Program-made: the position numbers and the translations under genes | Notes under the pieces: generated by a model | Databases searched by the model: none | What the model was told of the DNA's origin: nothing | The model's input: the letters and a program-made list of their open reading frames with translations, nothing else | Shown here: one piece after another, positions 27,391 to 36,361 of the stretch | Layout: each line of letters starts with the position of its first letter | Position numbering within the stretch: the stretch's first letter is position 1 | Origin: an uncultured Roseovarius sp. | Lineage (GTDB): Bacteria > Pseudomonadota > Alphaproteobacteria > Rhodobacterales > Rhodobacteraceae | Direction: 5' to 3' | DNA length: 64,000 nucleotides | Assembly (NCBI GenBank): GCA_947503145.1 | Contig: CANNCP010000002.1 | Location: 1 to 64,000 of the forward strand

Positions 27391-28851
27391 CTACCGCGTG
27401 TCGCCGCCCGGCCCCTTGAGGTGCTTGCGGAGCCGCGAGGGACCGGCCTTCTTCTTGGCCTTGTAGGGGTTCTTTTCCGACTGGCTACGCAGATACAGTC
27501 GGATCGGTGTGCCCGGCATGTCGAAATCCACCCGCAGGCCATTGACCAGATATCGCGTGTAGCTGTCGGGTACCTTGTCAGGGTGCGAGCACATCACGAC
27601 GAATCCCGGCGGGCGCGTCTTGGCCTGCGTCATGTAGCGCAGCTTGATCCGCTTGCCGCCCGGCGCGGGGGGCGGATGCGCCTCAAGCATGCCGGTCAGC
27701 CAGCGGTTAAGCTGCGCCGTGGTCACGCGCCGGTTCCAGACGTCATGTGCCTTTTCCACCGCCGCGCGCAGCCGGTCGAGCCCCTTGCCGGTCTTGGCCG
27801 AAACCGTCACCAGCGGCGCACCGCGTAACTGCGGCAGAAGCCGCTCAAAGCTTTCGCGCAGATCGCGCAGTTTGGCCTGCTTGTTGGGCTCAAGGTCCCA
27901 CTTGTTGACCGCGACCACCACCGCGCGCCCCTCGCGCTCGGCCAGATCGGCAAGCCGCAAATCCTGTTGCTCGAACGGGATGTCAGCATCCAGCAGCACG
28001 ATCACCACCTCGGCGAACTTGACCGCGCGCAATCCGTCACCAACGCTCAGCTTCTCCAGCTTTTCCTGCACGCGCGCCTTCTTGCGCATGCCGGCGGTGT
28101 CAAAGATGCGCATGTGCAGCCCGTCCCACTCCAACTGAAGCGAGATCGCATCACGGGTGATCCCCGCCTCGGGACCGGTCAACAGGCGCTCTTCGCCCAA
28201 AATCTGGTTGATCAACGTGGATTTGCCTGCGTTCGGACGGCCCACTACGGCCACCTGCAACGGCTTCTTGGCCGTGGGCACGCGCGGACCTAAGTCTTCA
28301 TCACCGTCCAGCGCCACGTCCGTTTCGGGTGCCTCGGCTTCGGCGCGCTTGGCAAACTCGTCCGACAGCGGCATCAAATGCGCGTAAAGATCGTTCATCC
28401 CCTCGCCATGCTCTGCCGAAAGGCGAATGGGATCACCCAGCCCCAGCGACCAGGCTTCGATCACACCGCTATCGGCGGCGCTGCCCTCGCCCTTGTTCGC
28501 GGCCAGAATCACATGTTTGGCCCGCTTGCGCAGGATTTCGGCGAAAACTTCGTCCGTGGGGGTGACGCCCGCGCGCGCGTCGATCATGAAAAGGCAGACA
28601 TCGGCCATATCCACGGCGCGCTCGGTCAGCTTGCGCATGCGGCCCTGCAGGCTCTCGTCCGTCGCTTCCTCCAACCCCGCCGTGTCAATCACGGTAAAGC
28701 GCAGATCGCCCAGCCGCGCGGCACCCTCGCGCAGATCGCGAGTCACGCCGGGCTGGTCGTCGACCAGCGCCAGACGCTTGCCCACGAGGCGATTGAAGAG
28801 GGTGGATTTGCCCACATTCGGGCGTCCCACAATGGCTAGGCTGAACGTCAT
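27391..28851 (-). CDS. der: Der (EngA), double-GTPase ribosome assembly factor
   Basis: A 486-residue essential GTPase acting in assembly of the 50S subunit. Two G domains in tandem: G1 motifs GRPNVGKST (about 9-17) and GRPNAGKST (about 212-220), G3 DTAG twice, and NKWD in the second domain. The first domain has NKGEG rather than NKxD, a variant seen in alphaproteobacterial Der as far as I recall. The C-terminal KH-like domain (about 385-470) ends in a basic tail, [20 protein letters not shown]. It follows bamB by 49 bases; yfgM-bamB-der is a conserved order across proteobacteria. Confidence 0.96.
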   Translation of the reverse strand: MTFSLAIVGRPNVGKSTLFNRLVGKRLALVDDQPGVTRDLREGAARLGDLRFTVIDTAGLEEATDESLQGRMRKLTERAVDMADVCLFMIDARAGVTPTDEVFAEILRKRAKHVILAANKGEGSAADSGVIEAWSLGLGDPIRLSAEHGEGMNDLYAHLMPLSDEFAKRAEAEAPETDVALDGDEDLGPRVPTAKKPLQVAVVGRPNAGKSTLINQILGEERLLTGPEAGITRDAISLQLEWDGLHMRIFDTAGMRKKARVQEKLEKLSVGDGLRAVKFAEVVIVLLDADIPFEQQDLRLADLAEREGRAVVVAVNKWDLEPNKQAKLRDLRESFERLLPQLRGAPLVTVSAKTGKGLDRLRAAVEKAHDVWNRRVTTAQLNRWLTGMLEAHPPPAPGGKRIKLRYMTQAKTRPPGFVVMCSHPDKVPDSYTRYLVNGLRVDFDMPGTPIRLYLRSQSEKNPYKAKKKAGPSRLRKHLKGPGGDTR

Positions 28852-28900
28852 GTTGCGGCTCCGCAGCGGATCAGAGCGCCCGTGTTACAGCAATCACGCG

Positions 28901-30238
28901 TTAACGGAAAGCGTGAAGCGTGCCCTTGGTCGAAACGACATAAAGCGTGCGGTTCGCCACCACGGGCGAAGTGGTCGCGCCGCCCGGAACCTCGACTGTC
29001 CGCTTGAGCGCGCCCGAGACCGGATCAAAGAATCGCAGCAACCCGTCATTGGATGCCACCACCAACTGCCCACCGGCCAGAACAGGTCCGTAATGGGCAT
29101 AGACTTCGGCCTGTCGGCGCGGACGGTCCTTGGTGAAAAACGGCAGCTTGGCCCCCCAGATGCGCGTGCCGGTTTCACCGTCCATGCGCACCAGTTCGTT
29201 GCGATCCGTCACCATGAAGATGTCGCCGCCCGCCGGCCATACTGCCCCCATGGGGCCTTCGTTTGCAGACCAGATGCGCGCGCCGTTGGCCAGCCGCAGC
29301 GCCGCCATGCGGCCCGCGCTGTTGCCCACATAGATACGGTCGCCGTCGATCACCGGGTCACCGACCACATCCATGATGCTCGACTGTGCCAGCCCGCTAC
29401 GGCGCCCGGCAATCTGCGCATCCCAGAGCCGCAGTCCGCCCTTGCGGAACGCGCCTTGCAGCTCTCCCGAGCCGAAGGCAAAGACCGCATATTTCTCCGA
29501 GATCGCAGGTGCCGGGCCGCCGTGGACGTTGCTCACATCCGGCGTTGCGGTCAGCCGCCACTTGATCCGGCCCGTATCGGTGTCCAGCGCCCATGCCACA
29601 TCGTCGCCTGCCACCAGATAGACCAGACCGTCATAGACTGCGGGGCTGCCCGTCGCGGTCTGGCGCAATTCCTGCTCCCACAGCTTCTGCCCCGTGGCGG
29701 GATCGAGCGCCGTGAGGCGGCCAAAGCCGCTGGAGACGAAAAGCTTGCCGTCGCCATAAGCCAGGCCGCCGCCCGAACCGTCCTTGGGCGAATCGTTTTT
29801 GGGGACCAGATTCGCAGTCCATAGCGCTGCTCCATCGGTCGTATGCGCGCTCACCTGCGCGTTACTGTCGAGCGCAAATACACGCCCGCCCGCCACCACC
29901 GGATCGGCGCTGATACGGTTTCGCGCCCCGTCGCCAGACCCGATATTGGCCGACCAGACCAGTCGCGGTGCGGCACTCAGCGCCGGATGGTCGGGCCGTC
30001 CGGCGGCAGAGCCCGGGGCCTGGGTCCATTCGCTGTTGACCTGCGCGGATGGCAGGTTGATCGGCGCGGGGCCGTCGTCCACAGCCGCATCGGCGATCAC
30101 CGGAGAACTGTCCGCCTCGGGATCACCCACAACCGCAAAGATGTTCTCGCGCTCGCCCTGCAGGATCGTGTCCGGCTTGGAACAAGCCACCAGCAATGCC
30201 GACGCCGCAAGTCCCAGAATCAATCCGTTACGTATCAC
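28901..30238 (-). CDS. bamB: BamB-like outer-membrane assembly lipoprotein (PQQ-type beta-propeller)
   Basis: About 445 residues. A lipoprotein signal (LILGLAASALLVACSKPD) gives a lipidated Cys near residue 19. Repeats of the PQQ/WD-like propeller follow (GRVFALDSNAQVSAHTTDGA, LTALDPATGQKLWEQELR, WALDTDTGRIKWR, LVRMDGETGTRIWG, LRFFDPVSGALKRTVEV). BamB supports the BAM complex in outer-membrane protein insertion. I chose the GTG at 30238, which puts the hydrophobic signal at the N-terminus; a GTG at 30253 is also possible and the upstream frame overlaps the previous gene. Its place between yfgM-like and der supports the name. Confidence 0.87.
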   Translation of the reverse strand: MIRNGLILGLAASALLVACSKPDTILQGERENIFAVVGDPEADSSPVIADAAVDDGPAPINLPSAQVNSEWTQAPGSAAGRPDHPALSAAPRLVWSANIGSGDGARNRISADPVVAGGRVFALDSNAQVSAHTTDGAALWTANLVPKNDSPKDGSGGGLAYGDGKLFVSSGFGRLTALDPATGQKLWEQELRQTATGSPAVYDGLVYLVAGDDVAWALDTDTGRIKWRLTATPDVSNVHGGPAPAISEKYAVFAFGSGELQGAFRKGGLRLWDAQIAGRRSGLAQSSIMDVVGDPVIDGDRIYVGNSAGRMAALRLANGARIWSANEGPMGAVWPAGGDIFMVTDRNELVRMDGETGTRIWGAKLPFFTKDRPRRQAEVYAHYGPVLAGGQLVVASNDGLLRFFDPVSGALKRTVEVPGGATTSPVVANRTLYVVSTKGTLHAFR

Positions 30239-30287
30239 CAGTTCCGTCCCCACTTGTCCCAATTCATCAGCACGCAGCGCGCGCGGC

Positions 30288-30980
30288 TTATTCGGTCGCC
30301 AGTTCGGTCGTCGCCGCGCCATCTTTGGCGCGTGCGCCCAATTCACCACCTAGCGCTACAATCACTTGTGCGGCGCGACGACGCAAGCCCGGCGTCGCAC
30401 CGGCATCGGCAGACAGTTGCTCCAGCCGCTCGATCGCGGTATCGGTCGCACCCGCCTCGATGTCGAGATAGGCCAGTTGTTCTTCTGCCAGCAACCGCAC
30501 CAGACCACTGCCCAGCGCCAGACCGTCAAGGCGCGACCGGCGGGTTTCGACGTCCAGCCCGCTATCTGGGATCATCACCGCCTTGAGCGTCGCGATCTGA
30601 CGGTAGACCTGCTCTACACCGGCCTCGTCCGCAATCGCCAGAAGCCGCCGGGCAGCATCCGCGGGGGCGTCGGCGACGTCCTCGGAGGCGGCCATCAGGT
30701 CCACCAGCGCCTGGCTGCCCGCACCGGGCGCTGTGATGGCATCAAGCGCCGCAACCCGCGCCGCGCGCTCTTCGGTGTTGATTGCCGCGAGCATGCTGTC
30801 CCCCAGCGCCTCGGCGCTGGCGCGTGCCTGCGCCTTTTGCCACTCGTTGTAGGCCGCGCCGCCAACCAGTAGCAAAATGGCCAGGACCGCGATCCAGCCA
30901 TAACGGCGCATCAGCCCGAACAGCCGGTCACGGCGGACTTCTTCGGATACTTCATCGATAAAACTGTCGGTATTGCTCAC
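30288..30980 (-). CDS. YfgM-like inner-membrane protein with tetratricopeptide-type domain
   Basis: A 230-residue bitopic protein. A cytoplasmic N-terminus (MSNTDSFIDEVSEEVRRDRL) is followed by one helix (GWIAVLAILLLVGGAAYNEW, about 28-47) and a periplasmic all-helical domain rich in Ala (TPR_21/YfgM type). In enterobacteria YfgM (AncA) binds the SecYEG translocon with PpiD and hands proteins to periplasmic chaperones. The start is a GTG at 30980 behind GAGG. Gene order with bamB and der matches the conserved cluster. Confidence 0.82.
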   Translation of the reverse strand: MSNTDSFIDEVSEEVRRDRLFGLMRRYGWIAVLAILLLVGGAAYNEWQKAQARASAEALGDSMLAAINTEERAARVAALDAITAPGAGSQALVDLMAASEDVADAPADAARRLLAIADEAGVEQVYRQIATLKAVMIPDSGLDVETRRSRLDGLALGSGLVRLLAEEQLAYLDIEAGATDTAIERLEQLSADAGATPGLRRRAAQVIVALGGELGARAKDGAATTELATE

Positions 30981-31198
30981 GAGACCTCGACACCCTTGTG
31001 GGATTGGAATTTTCCCCTCTTACCCTGTCCTTTTGCCTCTGCCAAGAGCCGCGCGCCCGACACCTGCGGCCCAAGCTTGCGCCTGTCTGGGTAAAAGTTT
31101 ATTTCTGACCGCATCGTCTGGCGTATTTCAGGGTTGGAATACACGGTCAAACCGCCGATTCGGCGTCAGAAACGCCGCAAAGGCCAAAAAGGTACCAG

Positions 31199-32449
31199 AT
31201 GCGACTGTTCCCCATTATTGCTGCGATCATAGTCTGCGCATTGATCTACGGGTTTGTCTTTCAACGCGAGCGCCTTATGGCCACGTTTGTCCCGACGCAG
31301 GTCCAGGATGAAGGCGACACATCCGCAACCGGGACTGAACCCGTCACAACGGCGGCAAAGGAGACCCGACCGGACGGGCCGGTGGGCGTGGTGGCCGTGC
31401 GGTCCGTCGCGCGCACCATCGACAGCGCAGTTATCCTGCGCGGGCGCACCGAGGCGGACCGCCAGGTGGAGGTCCGCGCCGAAACCAATGGCCGTGTCAT
31501 TTCCGAACCACTGCGCAAGGGCAGCTTCGTCGAGGCCGGCGAACTCTTGTGCCAGCTCGATCCCGCGACGCGCGCCGCTACACTGGCCGAGGCCGAAGCG
31601 CGCCGCGACGAGGCCCGCACCCGCATCCCCGAGGCAAAGGCGCGGCTGGCCGAGACCGAATCGCGCCTGATCGAGGCACAACTCAACGATAACGCTGCGG
31701 CCAAGCTCTCGGAGGGCGGTTATGCGTCGGATACCCGCGTGGCGGCGACCCGTGCCGCTGTAAGTGCGGCCAAGGCCGCCGTGCAATCGGCCAAGGCCGG
31801 GCTGGAGGCGGCAGGCACCGGCATCCGCTCTGCCGCTGCCGCCATGGCGGCCGCTGAAAACGAAATCACCCGGCTCGAAATTCACGCGCCGTTCAAGGGG
31901 CTTCTGGAGTCTGACACCGCCGAGCTTGGCAGCCTGCTTCAGCCCGGCACGGTCTGCGCCACGGTGCTTCAGCTCGACCCGATCGTGCTGGTGGGCTTCG
32001 TGCCCGAAACCGAAGTGGGCCGCATCGCGCTCGGGGCCGATGCCGGGGCAGAGCTGGTGTCGGGCCAGCGGGTCAAAGGCAAGGTAACATTCGTCTCGCG
32101 GTCATCCGACCCCGAAACACGTACCTTCCGCGTCGAGATCAAGGTGCCAAACCCGGACCTGACGATCCGCGACGGACAAACTGCCGAAATCCTGATTTCC
32201 TCGGACGGCACCGAGGCGCATCTGCTACCGCAATCGGCGCTGACACTGAACGACGAAGGCACGCTGGGCGTTCGCACCGTCACTGCCGCGAACACTGCAG
32301 GCTTCATACCGGTCACATTGATGCGCGATACGGTCAACGGCGTCTGGCTGACCGGCCTGCCCGCCAAAGTGGACGTGATCATCATCGGACAGGAATACGT
32401 CATCCCCGGCGTGCCGGTAAAACCCAGCTACCAAGAGATCACCCAGTGA
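31199..32449 (+). CDS. RND efflux periplasmic adaptor (membrane fusion protein)
   Basis: 416 residues. An N-terminal anchor helix (MRLFPIIAAIIVCALIYGFV) is followed by the barrel-sandwich half-motif AETNGRVISEPLRKGSFVEAGE, a long alpha-helical hairpin (about 120-210, Ala/Glu/Arg heptads), the second lipoyl half RLEIHAPFKGLLESD, and beta-barrel and membrane-proximal domains. It would link the inner-membrane pump to an outer-membrane channel. AAGG precedes the ATG. Its last codon overlaps the pump start by GTGA, so the pair is coupled. No TolC-type channel gene is next to it. Confidence 0.9.
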   Translation: MRLFPIIAAIIVCALIYGFVFQRERLMATFVPTQVQDEGDTSATGTEPVTTAAKETRPDGPVGVVAVRSVARTIDSAVILRGRTEADRQVEVRAETNGRVISEPLRKGSFVEAGELLCQLDPATRAATLAEAEARRDEARTRIPEAKARLAETESRLIEAQLNDNAAAKLSEGGYASDTRVAATRAAVSAAKAAVQSAKAGLEAAGTGIRSAAAAMAAAENEITRLEIHAPFKGLLESDTAELGSLLQPGTVCATVLQLDPIVLVGFVPETEVGRIALGADAGAELVSGQRVKGKVTFVSRSSDPETRTFRVEIKVPNPDLTIRDGQTAEILISSDGTEAHLLPQSALTLNDEGTLGVRTVTAANTAGFIPVTLMRDTVNGVWLTGLPAKVDVIIIGQEYVIPGVPVKPSYQEITQ

Positions 32450-35400
32450 CCGGACTCGTCGATTGGGCCGCCGCGCGGGCACGGATGGTCATTGCCTTTG
32501 TGGTGCTCTCCTTGCTGGTGGGTGGCGTGGCCTATGTCAGCCTGCCCAAGGAAGGCGAGCCGGATATCGACATCCCCGCCCTCTTCGTCTCGGTCCCCTT
32601 CCCCGGCATCTCCGCCGAAGACAGCGAGAAACTGCTGGTCAGGGTCATGGAGACCGAGCTGAGTGATCTCGACAGGTTGGACAAGATGACCGGCACAGCG
32701 GCTGAGAATTACGCCGGTATCGCGCTGGAATTCGAATTTGGCTGGGACAAGTCCAAGACCATTGCCGACGTGCGCGATGCGATGAATTCCGCCGAAGCCA
32801 AATTTCCGGCAGGCGCCGAGAAATATTCGATCAACGAGATCAATTTCTCCGAGTTCCCGATCATCATCGTGAACCTGACCGGCGATGTGCCCGAACGCAC
32901 GATGACCCAGCTGGCCAAGGAATTGCAGGACCGGCTGGAAGGGCTGGAGCCGGTGCTGGAGGCCGGTATCGCCGGCAGCCGCGACGAGATGGTGGAGATC
33001 GTGATCGACCCGCTGCGGCTGGAATCCTACAACGTCACCGCGACCGAGCTGATCAACGTCGTGCGCAACAACAACCAGTTGATCGCGGCGGGCGAGGTCA
33101 CCACCAAAAGCGGCAGTTTCGCGGTCAAGATCCCGTCTTCCTTTGACAAGACGCGCGATATCTACCGGCTGCCGATCAAGACCAACGGAGACCGTCAGGT
33201 GCTGCTGGGCGAGTTGGCGACGATCAATCTGACCTTCGAGGACCGCACCGGCACCGCACGCTTCAACGGCGCGACATCCGTCGCGCTACAGGTGGTCAAG
33301 CGCAAGGGTTTCAACGTCATCGACACTGCTGATCTGGTGCGCGAAACGGTGGCCAGCGCCAGCGCCGCGTGGCCCGATGAACTAAAGGCGGTGGTCCGCA
33401 TCGGCACCTCGAACGACCAGTCACGCATCGTCGGGTCCATGGTGAGCCAACTCGAAGGGTCGGTCCTGACCGCCATCGCCCTGGTGATGATCGTGGTGTT
33501 GGCAACCTTGGGCATCCGCCCCGCCCTGCTGGTCGGCTTTGCGATCCCCACCTCGTTCCTGTTGTGCTTTGCGATGCTCGCCGCGATGGAGATCACGGTA
33601 TCGAACATAGTGATGTTCGGGCTGATCCTGTCGGTGGGCATGCTGGTCGACGGCGCCATCGTCATCGTCGAATACGCGGACAAGCGGATATCGGAGGGGA
33701 CCGGTCCGATGCATGCCTATGTGGATGCAGCCAAGCGGATGTTCTGGCCGGTCACCAGTTCTACCGCCACGACGCTCTGCGCGTTCCTGCCGATGCTTTT
33801 CTGGCCGGGCGTTCCGGGACAGTTCATGGGCATGCTGCCGGTCACGCTGATCTTTGTTCTGTCGGCCTCGCTACTGGTGGCGCTGGTTTACCTGCCGGTG
33901 CTCGGCGGTGTCACGGGCCGGGTCGAACGCTGGTTTGACCGACAGATCGACCAGATCGCGCGCGGCTTCTGGCTCTGGCATGTCCTGCTCTTTCCCATCT
34001 CTGCAGGTGTGCTCCTAGGGGCGGGGGCGTTGATCCCGATGCTGTTGGAACTGGTTTCAGGGCGGATCGGCGCGATGAATATGGGCGATATACTGGGATC
34101 GGTCATTCCGGCTCTGGTCACGGTGTTCGCGATGCTTTTCGTCACGGTGGCGCTGGGGGCTGCAGCACTGGCTGGCGTAACCGCTATCCTGCTGGGGATC
34201 ATGGCCGTGTTCCGGCGGTTACGGAACGGCCTGCGCTGGACAGGCCGGAAGCTCTTGCCGAACCGCAATCGCCGGGTGCGCTCGGGCTATCGGCGCAGCG
34301 CATTTGGCTGGCTGATTCACTCCATCGCAGGCAATCCGGTCGCACCATTGCTGGCCTTTTGTGCCATCTTTGTATTCGTCGGCAGCACGCTGGTCTACTA
34401 TATCGGCAACAACAACGGCACCGAATTCTTTGTCGAAACCGAGCCCGAGCGCGCCATCGTCTATGTGCGCGGTCGCGGCAACCTGTCGATCGAGCAGAAA
34501 GATGACCTGGTACGTCAGGTCGAACAGGTCGTCCTGGATCACCCCGGCGTGCAGACGGTCTTTGCCTTTGCCGGTCAGGGCGGGCTGGACAGCAACACCG
34601 GCGGCGCGACGGCACCTCTCGACACGATCGGACAGGTCCAGTTCGAAACCATCCCCTGGGAAGACCGCGAGACCGTCACCGAACCCTGGGCCTGGGGCCT
34701 GTGGGATCGCCAGGTCAAGGCGTCGGAAATGGACGGCGACGAGATCATCCGCCAACTGACCACCAAGCTGAAGCTGATCCCCGGCATCAAGACCGAGATC
34801 CTTGCAGATGCCGGCGGCCCCGCCTCGGCCAAACCGCTGCATCTGCGCCTCAAGGGCGACGACTGGGATGCGTTGCAATCGGCCGCGCACACCGTGCGCG
34901 ATAAGTTCGAGCAGACCCGCGGCCTCACCCTGATCGAGGACACGCTGCCCCTGCCCGGCATCGACTGGCAAATTGACGTCGACGCGGAAAAGGCCGGCCG
35001 CTTTGGGGCCGATGTGGCGACAGTGGGTGCGATGATCCAATTGGTCACGCGCGGTGTCTTTCTCGATACCATGCGCGTGCCCACCTCGGATGAAGAGATT
35101 GACATCCGCGTGCGCCTGCCGGCCGAATACCGCGTGCTCTCGACCCTCGACACACTCCGGGTGCGGACCGATCAGGGTCTCGTGCCGCTGAGTAATTTCA
35201 TCAGCCGCAAACCGGTCCAGAAGCTGGCCCAGATCGACCGGATCGACCAGACCCGCTATTTCGACGTCAAGGCGGGTATCGAACCCGGCCTGTACAAGAC
35301 CGTGACCGACGACAGCGGCAATGAAAACACCGTACCGATCACCGCCAATGAGCGGATCGAGCTGCTCAGCGGTTGGCTGCAGGACGGCGCGCTGCCTGCC

Positions 35401-36276
35401 AGCGTCGAATACGAATGGACCGGCGATCAGGAGGATCAGGAGGAATCCAGCGCCTTCCTGCAAAAGGCATTCCTGGGCGCGCTCGGCCTGATGTTCATCA
35501 TCCTGCTGGCGCAGTTCAACAGCGTCTACAACGCCGTGCTGGTGCTGCTGGCGGTGGTCCTCAGCACCACTGGTGTGCTCATCGGCATGCTCGTCATGGG
35601 CCAGACCTTTTCGATCATCATGACCGGGACGGGCATCGTGGCACTGGCCGGGATCGTGGTGAACAACAACATTGTGCTGATCGACACCTATCAGGATTTC
35701 AGCCGCTACATGCCCCGGATCGAGGCAATCACGCGCACCGCGGAGGCGCGTATCAGGCCGGTTCTGCTGACCACCATCACAACGATGGCGGGCCTTGCGC
35801 CGATGATGTTCGGCCTCAGCCTTGATTTCGTCAACGGTGGATACAGCTTCAACAGCCCGACCGCGCTCTGGTGGAAGCAACTGGCGACGGCGGTGGTGTT
35901 CGGCCTTGCGATCGCGACGATCCTGACGCTGATCATTACCCCGTCAATGCTGGCGCTGCGGGTCTGGGCGGGCACCTATGTCCTGTGGATCGCACGGGCG
36001 ATGGCGGCGCTGTCGATGGGCCGCTCCAGCCGTGCCGCCCGCGACTGGGCGCTGGCACGCGCGGCGCGCCGGGTGCGCGCCCCCGAGATCATCTGGGACG
36101 ACGCCAGCCTGGCGCTGCCCGCAGACGCAGATGTACGCGCGCCACCGGTCGAACCGACCGCACCCACCTGGGACGAGGCCCCACGCGTTCCCGGCGCTTC
36201 CGGCAAAGCCCAAGACGACCCGACGGGGCCGGATGAAGCACCGACCGACGGCAAACCGCTGCGCGCCGCAGAATGA
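32446..36276 (+). CDS. RND-family efflux pump permease, unusually long
   Basis: 1276 residues against the usual ~1030-1050. The AcrB/MexB-like frame is visible: first helix MVIAFVVLSLLVGGVAYVSL, porter domain, the helix-4 proton-relay region VGMLVDGAIVIVEYAD, and in the second half VALAGIVVNNNIVLIDTYQDF. About 95 extra residues at roughly 505-600 contain two added hydrophobic segments and a very basic loop (FRRLRNGLRWTGRKLLPNRN). A 90-residue C-terminal tail is Ala/Pro/Asp-rich and probably disordered. GTG start overlapping the adaptor stop. A HAE-1-like drug or lipid efflux role is likely; the substrate is unknown. Confidence 0.9.
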   Translation: MTGLVDWAAARARMVIAFVVLSLLVGGVAYVSLPKEGEPDIDIPALFVSVPFPGISAEDSEKLLVRVMETELSDLDRLDKMTGTAAENYAGIALEFEFGWDKSKTIADVRDAMNSAEAKFPAGAEKYSINEINFSEFPIIIVNLTGDVPERTMTQLAKELQDRLEGLEPVLEAGIAGSRDEMVEIVIDPLRLESYNVTATELINVVRNNNQLIAAGEVTTKSGSFAVKIPSSFDKTRDIYRLPIKTNGDRQVLLGELATINLTFEDRTGTARFNGATSVALQVVKRKGFNVIDTADLVRETVASASAAWPDELKAVVRIGTSNDQSRIVGSMVSQLEGSVLTAIALVMIVVLATLGIRPALLVGFAIPTSFLLCFAMLAAMEITVSNIVMFGLILSVGMLVDGAIVIVEYADKRISEGTGPMHAYVDAAKRMFWPVTSSTATTLCAFLPMLFWPGVPGQFMGMLPVTLIFVLSASLLVALVYLPVLGGVTGRVERWFDRQIDQIARGFWLWHVLLFPISAGVLLGAGALIPMLLELVSGRIGAMNMGDILGSVIPALVTVFAMLFVTVALGAAALAGVTAILLGIMAVFRRLRNGLRWTGRKLLPNRNRRVRSGYRRSAFGWLIHSIAGNPVAPLLAFCAIFVFVGSTLVYYIGNNNGTEFFVETEPERAIVYVRGRGNLSIEQKDDLVRQVEQVVLDHPGVQTVFAFAGQGGLDSNTGGATAPLDTIGQVQFETIPWEDRETVTEPWAWGLWDRQVKASEMDGDEIIRQLTTKLKLIPGIKTEILADAGGPASAKPLHLRLKGDDWDALQSAAHTVRDKFEQTRGLTLIEDTLPLPGIDWQIDVDAEKAGRFGADVATVGAMIQLVTRGVFLDTMRVPTSDEEIDIRVRLPAEYRVLSTLDTLRVRTDQGLVPLSNFISRKPVQKLAQIDRIDQTRYFDVKAGIEPGLYKTVTDDSGNENTVPITANERIELLSGWLQDGALPASVEYEWTGDQEDQEESSAFLQKAFLGALGLMFIILLAQFNSVYNAVLVLLAVVLSTTGVLIGMLVMGQTFSIIMTGTGIVALAGIVVNNNIVLIDTYQDFSRYMPRIEAITRTAEARIRPVLLTTITTMAGLAPMMFGLSLDFVNGGYSFNSPTALWWKQLATAVVFGLAIATILTLIITPSMLALRVWAGTYVLWIARAMAALSMGRSSRAARDWALARAARRVRAPEIIWDDASLALPADADVRAPPVEPTAPTWDEAPRVPGASGKAQDDPTGPDEAPTDGKPLRAAE

Positions 36277-36361
36277 GGTTAAGCCGCGCGCAGAGTTCTT
36301 TCGGTCAAAGCGTTTAGCACTCACAACAACCGAGAATGCATGACGGCGAAGTCCTTGCAGC

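Noticed and set aside
34219-35880. Long antisense open frame of 553 codons within the RND pump
   Set aside because: Mirror frame of a GC-rich conserved gene; residue content (His/Arg/Gln-rich) is that of a shadow and no family is seen. The same holds for 21880-23448 (-), 25343-26623 (-), 19154-20437 (+), 36434-37771 (+) and 46101-47405 (+).
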